From assembly GCA_021811115.1 (NCBI GenBank), contig JAJZPP010000006.1, positions 1 to 9,698 on the forward strand: a DNA stretch of 9,698 bases, written 5' to 3'. Under the pieces are notes generated by a model. The model saw only the letters and a program-made list of their open reading frames with translations. It did not search any database and was not told the origin of the DNA. The stretch is from a bacterium (GTDB lineage: Bacteria; Chlamydiota; Chlamydiia; Chlamydiales; FEN-1388). The translations under genes were made by a program, and so were the position numbers. Positions within the stretch are counted from its first letter, which is position 1; each line of letters begins with the position of its first letter. Below are positions 1 to 4,234 of this stretch, in pieces.

Positions 1-454
1 AAAAACCGCCTTGATCACCCCCATTCTCATCATGCTCACTACCGCAGCCTTCTTCGGATGCCTCTTGGGAGGGGATGCCATCGCCCCCTTCGTCTCTGTT
101 ACGCTCGGTACGACACCGTTGGCTCTCGCTGTCCTCTTCGGTTCGCTCCAAAACTGCATCTCGAAGGCAGCCAAGTTTTCAGTCTTTGATGTCACCAAAG
201 AGATGGCGTTCATCCCACTGGATCCAGACCACAAAATGAAGGGGAAGGCGGCGATTGATGGCATCGGCTCCCGATTGGCAAAAGCAGGGGGATCGGTGAT
301 CCATCAGGGCTTGCTGCTCCTCTTCGGCACCCTGGTGGCGTGCGCCCCGTATGTTGCGGTCATTGTCATCGGCGCCACGATCGTGTGGATTCTCGCTATC
401 CGCACTCTTGGGAAACAGTTACAACCCGCGGTCACCGAACCGGTCACCAATTAG
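1..454 (+). CDS. Tlc/Npt-family nucleotide transporter, C-terminal part (5' end outside window)
   Basis: This is the last 150 codons of a nucleotide transporter of the plastid/parasite ATP/ADP translocase family, an inner-membrane protein with about 12 membrane segments in full-length members. The reading frame is open from base 2, so the start lies to the left. Family signatures are plain: the stretch SKAAKFSVFDVTKEMAFIPL near the middle, followed by KGKAAIDGIGSRLAKAGGS. Hydrophobic helices precede and follow it (TPILIMLTTAAFFGCLL; HQGLLLLFGTLVACAPYVA; VIVIGATIVWILAI). Such carriers exchange host ATP for ADP or import NTPs with protons; the C-terminal part alone cannot decide which. In Chlamydia the copy in this neighbourhood is Npt2 (CT495), an NTP importer, so that is the better guess. 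The 3' end overlaps the convergent pgsA by 36 bp, leaving no room for a dedicated terminator. Confidence 0.95.
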   Translation, partial: KTALITPILIMLTTAAFFGCLLGGDAIAPFVSVTLGTTPLALAVLFGSLQNCISKAAKFSVFDVTKEMAFIPLDPDHKMKGKAAIDGIGSRLAKAGGSVIHQGLLLLFGTLVACAPYVAVIVIGATIVWILAIRTLGKQLQPAVTEPVTN

Positions 455-952
455 GCGACGCCTTAGGATAAGTTCGGGTAGTGCGAGCCCACCGACAAGC
501 AGGAGGGCTCCGAACAGAAGAGTGGGAATAGGCAGTGAGAGGCATACCAGGCTCAAGATAACAATCTGGAGGGCTGTTGCCGCCTTGCCGCACCAAAACG
601 CCCTAATGGTCCAGCGGCTCCATCGACCCGTCACGACCAAAAGTCCGGCAAATAGAATCAGAGCGATATCTCGTGAAAACAGAATGGCTATCTGCCCACT
701 CTTGAGCCTTCCCTCCCCCCACAGCACATACATGAGGCTGAAAATGAACGCCTTGTCACCCAGAGGATCTAAAATGGCGCCAAGCTGCGAAGAGACCTTC
801 CATCGTCTCGCAAGGTAGCCATCTAAAATATCGGTTACTCCCGCTATGACGAGAAGCCACGCCCGCCAGGAGGATGGGCAGAATAAGACAACGGGCGCCA
901 GGAATAAACGGATACCACTCAGCAGATTGGGAACAAGTGCGTAAACAGACAT
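419..952 (-). CDS. pgsA: CDP-diacylglycerol-glycerol-3-phosphate phosphatidyltransferase (PgsA-like)
   Basis: A 177-aa integral membrane enzyme of the CDP-alcohol phosphatidyltransferase family. It probably transfers the phosphatidyl group from CDP-diacylglycerol to glycerol-3-phosphate, the committed step to phosphatidylglycerol. The complete family signature D-x2-D-G-x2-A-R-x8-G-x3-D-x3-D is visible: D41, D44-G45, A48-R49, G58, D62 and D66, the metal-binding aspartates. The N-terminus (VPNLLSGIRLFLAPVV) is typical of PgsA, and four to six hydrophobic helices follow. I chose ATG at 952, the first Met just ahead of that N-terminus; an AAGGG site lies 7 nt upstream (960-964). An in-frame start at 1030 would run back through dedA and is unlikely. 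It begins 4 bp after the dedA stop, so translation is probably coupled. Chlamydia has two PgsA paralogues, and this corresponds by position to the second (CT496). The alcohol substrate is inferred, since other family members share the motif. Confidence 0.9.
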   Translation of the reverse strand: MSVYALVPNLLSGIRLFLAPVVLFCPSSWRAWLLVIAGVTDILDGYLARRWKVSSQLGAILDPLGDKAFIFSLMYVLWGEGRLKSGQIAILFSRDIALILFAGLLVVTGRWSRWTIRAFWCGKAATALQIVILSLVCLSLPIPTLLFGALLLVGGLALPELILRRRLIGDRFGDRGL

Positions 953-956
953 GACG

Positions 957-1577
957 CTACCCTTCGACAGCCTCTTGACGAGCCAGTCGCCACCAGATGA
1001 TCCAGGCAACGATGGAAACGGCTGTAGCAATACCCACGGTGTAGCCTACCGATGAAAGAAAGTTTTGGAGACGATCGTAATTTTCGCCGCATCGAAAGGC
1101 GAGGTAAAAAATAAGCGAAGAGAAGGCGAGGCATCCAATGCCGTCGCCGAGTAAAAAGCGACCAAAATGCATTTTCCCGGCTCCAGCCGCCATGAAGACA
1201 CTATTTCGAATACCAAACGGAATAAACCGTCCAATGAAGAGGGTTAGAAAGCCGTACCGAATGAAGAACCGTTCAATCAGGGCTTTGCGTCTACCTGTGA
1301 GCGTATCCTTGGAGAAAAAGTGGGCTGTGAGTTTATGGCCAACCCCTCGTCCAATCCAGTACGCGATCCAATCCGAGAGGTACGATCCGAAGAAGGCGGC
1401 AAGAAAAAGGGGGACCGTTTTCTCAGGTAAAACGGTGCTGGCAAGGACCCCGCTCGCGATCACAAGTACATCTTCGCTAATGGGGAGACTACAACCGGTC
1501 AGCAGCAAGAGCCCAAAGAGTAAAAACGGCGCATGATCCGCATGAAGGGTGAGCCACTCTGCTATAGATTCAATCAT
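957..1577 (-). CDS. DedA/SNARE-associated (VTT) family membrane protein
   Basis: A 206-aa polytopic inner-membrane protein of the DedA superfamily. Visible family marks are the re-entrant-loop segment LPISEDVLVIASG (residues 31-43, acidic E35/D36), SDWIAYWIGRGVG (68-80), and the arginine motif GRFIPFGIR (116-124, R117 and R124), which matches the conserved R-F-x-P-x2-R of DedA proteins. Hydrophobic helices lie at about 17-28, 52-75, 108-120, 145-161 and 178-196. Some DedA members recycle undecaprenyl phosphate or other lipids across the membrane, and others affect proton-motive force and envelope stress; which applies here cannot be read from sequence. I chose ATG 1577 because an AGGTAGGT sequence precedes it directly and a promoter lies at 1613-1641. 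A longer frame from 1634 would start inside that promoter. The gene is first in a two-gene unit with pgsA, which suggests a membrane-lipid role. I know no dedA at this position in Chlamydia. Confidence 0.9.
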   Translation of the reverse strand: MIESIAEWLTLHADHAPFLLFGLLLLTGCSLPISEDVLVIASGVLASTVLPEKTVPLFLAAFFGSYLSDWIAYWIGRGVGHKLTAHFFSKDTLTGRRKALIERFFIRYGFLTLFIGRFIPFGIRNSVFMAAGAGKMHFGRFLLGDGIGCLAFSSLIFYLAFRCGENYDRLQNFLSSVGYTVGIATAVSIVAWIIWWRLARQEAVEG

Positions 1578-1606
1578 ACCTACCTGGAACCGACAATCAA
1601 CCTTTA

Positions 1607-1619
1607 GTATACCGTATAC
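1607..1619. repeat. Double GTATAC site (13-bp perfect dyad)
   Basis: GTATAC-C-GTATAC: two self-complementary hexamers separated by one base, so it is both a direct and an inverted repeat. It covers the -10 box and probable start region of the dedA promoter. This could be an operator, but it could also simply reflect two overlapping TATAC-type -10 elements. Confidence 0.5.
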
Positions 1620-1641
1620 GACTGTTTTGAACAATGGTCAA
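1613..1641 (-). promoter_or_regulatory. Sigma70/sigma66-type promoter for dedA-pgsA
   Basis: Read on the minus strand, TTGACC (1641-1636) is followed after exactly 17 bp by TATACG (1618-1613). Just upstream is an A/T tract (AAAAATTTTTT) that could act as an UP element. Initiation near 1606 would leave a leader of about 30 nt before the dedA ATG at 1577. The -35 hexamer lies in a 15-bp imperfect dyad, TTGACCATTGTTCAA (1641-1627), and the -10 overlaps a GTATAC repeat, so both boxes sit in possible operator sequence. Confidence 0.6.
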
Positions 1642-1700
1642 AAAATTTTTCTATTTGATGCAACACTCCTTAAAACGCCCGACTACCTAGGAAATGAAAA

Positions 1701-1721
1701 AGTGCAGGCAATGACTGCACT
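1701..1721. repeat. 21-bp dyad-symmetric site in the dedA-mscS intergenic region
   Basis: AGTGCAG (1701-1707) and CTGCACT (1715-1721) are perfect 7-bp inverted arms. The 7-bp centre GCAATGA continues the symmetry (CA/TG around a central A), with one mismatched pair at 1708/1714. Read as DNA it resembles a repressor or activator operator; read as RNA it would be a 7-bp stem with a 7-nt loop and no U-run, so it is not an intrinsic terminator. It lies about 60 bp upstream of the dedA -35 and about 200 bp upstream of the channel start, so it could serve either gene. Confidence 0.5.
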
Positions 1722-1830
1722 AATTAGCTGGACGCATAACGTGATTCTTCTATCCAAGTGCAAGGATATACTTGAGCGCGAATTTTACATGCGAATGATT
1801 AGGAAAAATAGGTGGAGTTATCGAGTCCTT

Positions 1831-1861
1831 TTGAACCAGGCCGGAGGAATTGCATTATATT
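1831..1861 (+). promoter_or_regulatory. Weak promoter candidate for the mscS-like gene
   Basis: TTGAAC (1831-1836) is followed by the A/T-rich stretch GCATTATATT (1852-1861). The possible -10 boxes are CATTAT (16-bp spacer) or TATATT (19-bp spacer). Neither combines a good box with ideal spacing, so this is only the best candidate upstream of the ATG at 1906. Confidence 0.3.
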
Positions 1862-1893
1862 CTTCTTTGAAGATACCATCACACATTCAAAAA

Positions 1894-1900
1894 GAGGAAG
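1894..1900 (+). promoter_or_regulatory. Ribosome binding site deciding the mscS-like gene start
   Basis: GAGGAAG lies 5 nt before the ATG at 1906. It selects this start over upstream in-frame codons (for example ATG at 1711 or TTG at 1831), which lack a comparable site or protein-like sequence. Confidence 0.75.
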
Positions 1901-1905
1901 CGCAC

Positions 1906-2985
1906 ATGACACATCCCCCTTTGTTGTGGAACCCTATCAATCTCATCGATGGAGAGGCCCATTGGGTCGGGTGGACACTTGGGTACATCATCGGAGCCAT
2001 CATTCTTTCTAAAGCGGCCGGGACCATTCTGCGAATGGTCTCCTCACGCTTGAAGAGCCCTCCGTTCACGATCTTCTCAGAGGCTTTTCTCACCCCATTC
2101 ATCACTCTCCTCTGGTATCTGACAGCCCTCTTTTGCATTGACCTTGTCACGGACAACCTCCTCTCACAGGCCCATCCAAAACTGTGGATCTCCCTCCTCA
2201 ACACCCCCGCAGTTCTCACCATAGGCTGGTTCTTGATCCGCTTCAAGAACCGATACATTGCCCACACGATGGAAGAACGGGCGCTCGCTGGGAAAATACC
2301 CGACGCCAACTCGATGCTGGCCGTATCTAAAATTTTTACTGTTATTATCTGTATCATCGTGGCATTCCTCCTCAACGACATGACGGGGCTCAGCTTGACC
2401 ACCCTTCTGGCCTTTGGTGGTGTCGGAGGCTTGGCCATTGCCTTCGCCTCACAAGAAATTGTCTCTAATTTTTTTGGTGGGTTTATGATCCACATGACAC
2501 GGCCATTTCTACTCGGAGAAGCCGTCTCTATGCCGACACAAAATATTGAGGGGACGGTGGAAGAAATAGGGTGGTACCAGACGCGGATTCGATCGACGGC
2601 AAAAGCAGCCGTATACGTTCCAAACTCGCTCTTCTCAAAGGCGCTTCTCATCAACAAGAGTCGCATGACCCACCGGCTGATCGACGATTCGATCCTTGTC
2701 CAAGTCACCCCACTTGGTTCACTCTCAGTTCTCATTCAAGACATAGATGCCTACCTAGCCAAACACCCTCGGCTGGATCATAGCGAATGGGCTGGAGCCC
2801 GCATCAGATCTCTGCAAGGCCCTGTCTGCGAACTTGGGTTGTACGGTCTCACAAAAGCCCCGACGATAGATGATTTTTACCACATTCGTGATGGGGTGCT
2901 CTTGCATGTGGCGGAGCTGGTAGCCTCTCGTGGAGGCCAGTTGTCTTCCGCCAATGTGGTCACGGCATCGCTATCGAGGTCATAA
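1906..2985 (+). CDS. MscS-family mechanosensitive channel (YnaI/YbdG-like)
   Basis: A 359-aa small-conductance mechanosensitive channel, an inner-membrane protein that opens under membrane tension and releases solutes during osmotic downshock. Five hydrophobic segments are visible (about 21-37, 58-80, 99-112, 139-155 and the pore helix). The pore helix and its continuation (163-200) show the Gly/Ala-rich pattern FGGVGGLAIAFASQEIVSNF, then FFGGFMIHMTRPF and GEAV. The following beta domain contains NIEGTVEEIGW and VYVPNSLFSKALLINKSRMT, the signature of the YnaI/YbdG/plant MSL branch rather than of MscS itself. The C-terminal alpha/beta domain runs to the end. With five helices it is longer than E. 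coli MscS (286 aa, three helices) and close to YnaI. It is divergent from dedA. The hairpin element starts 2 bp after its stop. The subfamily is an inference from motifs. Confidence 0.93.
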   Translation: MTHPPLLWNPINLIDGEAHWVGWTLGYIIGAIILSKAAGTILRMVSSRLKSPPFTIFSEAFLTPFITLLWYLTALFCIDLVTDNLLSQAHPKLWISLLNTPAVLTIGWFLIRFKNRYIAHTMEERALAGKIPDANSMLAVSKIFTVIICIIVAFLLNDMTGLSLTTLLAFGGVGGLAIAFASQEIVSNFFGGFMIHMTRPFLLGEAVSMPTQNIEGTVEEIGWYQTRIRSTAKAAVYVPNSLFSKALLINKSRMTHRLIDDSILVQVTPLGSLSVLIQDIDAYLAKHPRLDHSEWAGARIRSLQGPVCELGLYGLTKAPTIDDFYHIRDGVLLHVAELVASRGGQLSSANVVTASLSRS

Positions 2986-2987
2986 CC

Positions 2988-3095
2988 TGGCAAGTGCTCA
3001 AGAAGTTGCCCCGGAGGGGACCCCCCCTTACCTCAACTTTTTCAGCACTGTGTTCTGGAGCTTGGTCCTCACCTCAACTTCTTGAACACTTGCCA
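2988..3095. repeat. 108-bp hairpin element with 21-bp terminal inverted repeats and an internal third copy
   Basis: The left end (2988-3008, starting TGGCAAGTGCTCAAGAAG) and right end (3075-3095, ending CTTGAACACTTGCCA) are inverted repeats that match at 20 of 21 positions. The stem can continue inward with GGGGACC (3016-3022) against GGTCCTC (3064-3070). A third copy, CAACTTTTTCAGCACT (3034-3049), lies in the same orientation as the right arm; with its ACCT leader (3030-3049) it matches the right copy at 17 of 20 positions, 41 bp apart. The left arm can therefore pair with either the internal or the right copy. Between left and internal copies is CCCCGGAGGGG followed by a run of seven C (3021-3027). 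On the + strand the stem is followed by A6, not T, so it is not a classical intrinsic terminator. I see no target-site duplication. It could be a MITE-like remnant, an attenuator-like leader for sohB, or a transcript-stabilising hairpin. Confidence 0.8.
3009..3027 (+). other. Small G/C hairpin and C7 tract inside the hairpin element
   Basis: CCCC (3009-3012), loop GGA, GGGG (3016-3019), then A and seven C (3021-3027). The G4 tract can pair with the C4 before it or with the C7 after it, a second case of alternative pairing inside the same element. The homopolymer could also be variable in length. Confidence 0.5.
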
Positions 3096-3166
3096 AAAAA
3101 TATATGGTTCCGCTAAATCCATTTAAAAAGAGAATCTCTTCCTCTTCCAACAACAAAGGACACGCC

Positions 3167-4204
3167 ATGCCCTCTTCTGATTCGTTTTTCAAAGACGTTT
3201 TTCGGAGTTTCTTCAAAACGTTTGTGAAAGTCATCGCCTTTGTCATAGCCCTGTTTGTTATCGTCGTCGGCCTATCGACACTATCATCTGGAGGCGGTCG
3301 CTACACAACAACAGAAATGTTGCCAAACCATAACTGGAAAATCCATTCCTTCTCAACAGAGACGCCAACCATCGTCCAAATCCCCATCCAAGGAACCATT
3401 GGGCTCAATCGAGTCACAACCAAAGAACAATTGCAACACGTCATCTGCGATCTCATTGAGCTGGATCTTAAACCAGGCATGCTCAAAGCTATCCTGCTCA
3501 ACATCAACTCTCCCGGAGGAACCGCTGAAGATTCCGATGCGATGATGCGCATGTTGATGGAATTTAAACAAAAGATGAAAATCCCCGTATACGCCTATGT
3601 CGACGGCCTGTGTGCCTCTGGCGGCCTTATGGTCTCCCTAGCAGCCGATAAAGTTATTGCGAGCTCACCAAGCCTCATCGGTTCCGTTGGCGTCATTCTC
3701 TCCCCAGCGTTTAACTTCTCTCAGACCATGGAGAAAGTAGGCATTCAAGCGGTTACCATCCATGCTGGGAAAGGCAAGGATGAGCTGGACCCATTCCGTC
3801 CCTGGACTCCCGACGAGGCGGCCCCCATACAAGCCATCACAAATGGCCTGTACGACCGGTTTCTCTCCTTAGTGACAACCCATCGCCCCCGTCTTACGGA
3901 AGAAGACCTTCGAGACATGGGCGCCAAAGTGGTTTTGGCAAAAGAGGCGCTCGATCTGGGCTTCATTGATGAGATTAATGACTCCTACCCCAACGCCCTC
4001 GAACAGATGGCCTCATCGCTTGATATCGTGAACAACTACCAAATCATCGAGCTGAAACCTACCATCTCGCTTTCGGAGCTCTTCTCTTCGGATACCAGCG
4101 TGATCATGCGAGGCGTCATGCACCACCACCTGCGTGTTCCGGGAGATATTGATCCGGAATTACAAAATAAAGTACTCTACCTATACACAGGTTCTAAAAA
4201 GTAG
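3167..4204 (+). CDS. sohB: Signal peptide peptidase / SohB-like S49 serine protease
   Basis: A 345-aa membrane-anchored peptidase of family S49 that degrades cleaved signal peptides or misfolded membrane proteins at the periplasmic face. An N-terminal membrane anchor lies at about 17-38, after basic residues. The Ser-Lys dyad pattern is present: LNINSPGG at 111-118, catalytic Ser151 in CASGG, and Lys204 in HAGKGKD (199-205), which I align with the family lysine. IGSVGV (171-176) and a C-terminal segment ALDLGFIDEI also fit. The size matches single-domain SppA36K/SohB (about 335-350 aa), not the double-length E. coli SppA. I chose ATG 3167 because AAAGGA (3155-3160) precedes it by 6 nt; the upstream in-frame ATG at 3104 has no such site. 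It is the first gene of the rightward block, with polA 30 bp downstream. No clear promoter is visible; TTGCCA at 3090-3095 has only poor -10 partners. It corresponds to CT494 of C. trachomatis. Confidence 0.9.
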   Translation: MPSSDSFFKDVFRSFFKTFVKVIAFVIALFVIVVGLSTLSSGGGRYTTTEMLPNHNWKIHSFSTETPTIVQIPIQGTIGLNRVTTKEQLQHVICDLIELDLKPGMLKAILLNINSPGGTAEDSDAMMRMLMEFKQKMKIPVYAYVDGLCASGGLMVSLAADKVIASSPSLIGSVGVILSPAFNFSQTMEKVGIQAVTIHAGKGKDELDPFRPWTPDEAAPIQAITNGLYDRFLSLVTTHRPRLTEEDLRDMGAKVVLAKEALDLGFIDEINDSYPNALEQMASSLDIVNNYQIIELKPTISLSELFSSDTSVIMRGVMHHHLRVPGDIDPELQNKVLYLYTGSKK

Positions 4205-4234
4205 TTCTTTGACTCTCCAAACAAAGGTGGCAGT

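Larger units (their letters stand above)
1578..1905. other. Divergent intergenic region between dedA and the mscS-like gene
   Basis: About 330 bp with no convincing gene. The frame read as an extension of the mscS-like gene is open throughout, but it has no recognisable protein features, looks more A/T-rich than its neighbours, and its first part is antisense to the dedA leader. The region holds a strong leftward promoter candidate (1613-1641), a double GTATAC site (1607-1619), a 21-bp dyad (1701-1721), a weak rightward promoter candidate (1831-1861) and the ribosome binding site of the channel gene (1894-1900). Confidence 0.75.

Noticed and set aside
953..1030. Longer pgsA starting at 1030
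   Set aside because: The extra 26 residues are an out-of-frame reading of the dedA end; conserved PgsA sequence begins right after Met at 952.
1138..1536. Plus-strand frame of 132 codons opposite dedA
   Set aside because: Arg/Lys/Pro-rich shadow of a well-supported membrane protein gene on the other strand.
1694..1714. Possible six-codon leader peptide (ATG AAA AAG TGC AGG CAA TGA) overlapping the 21-bp dyad
   Set aside because: Too short to judge, its upstream AGGA is only about 2 nt from the ATG, and nothing downstream forms a convincing attenuator.
1549..1905. N-terminal extension of the mscS-like protein by up to 119 residues
   Set aside because: The frame is open, but it crosses the dedA start and promoter, lacks protein-like features, and a good ribosome site sits directly before ATG 1906.
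1887..2735. Minus-strand frame of 282 codons opposite the mscS-like gene
   Set aside because: Long only because of base composition; the plus strand encodes a clear MscS pore motif and the minus frame has no recognisable domain.
2988..3095. Rho-independent terminator for the mscS-like gene
   Set aside because: The stem is strong, but on the + strand it is followed by A6 rather than a T run. Rho-dependent termination there remains possible.
3104..3166. Upstream start of sohB giving a 366-aa protein
   Set aside because: No ribosome site before ATG 3104; AAAGGA is correctly placed for ATG 3167, and the membrane anchor follows normally from it.
3028..3246. Minus-strand frame of 72 codons covering the hairpin element and the sohB start, with repeated VLKKLR-like ends
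   Set aside because: It is mostly antisense to sohB; the repeated peptide only reflects the DNA repeat. No ribosome site or family match is evident.
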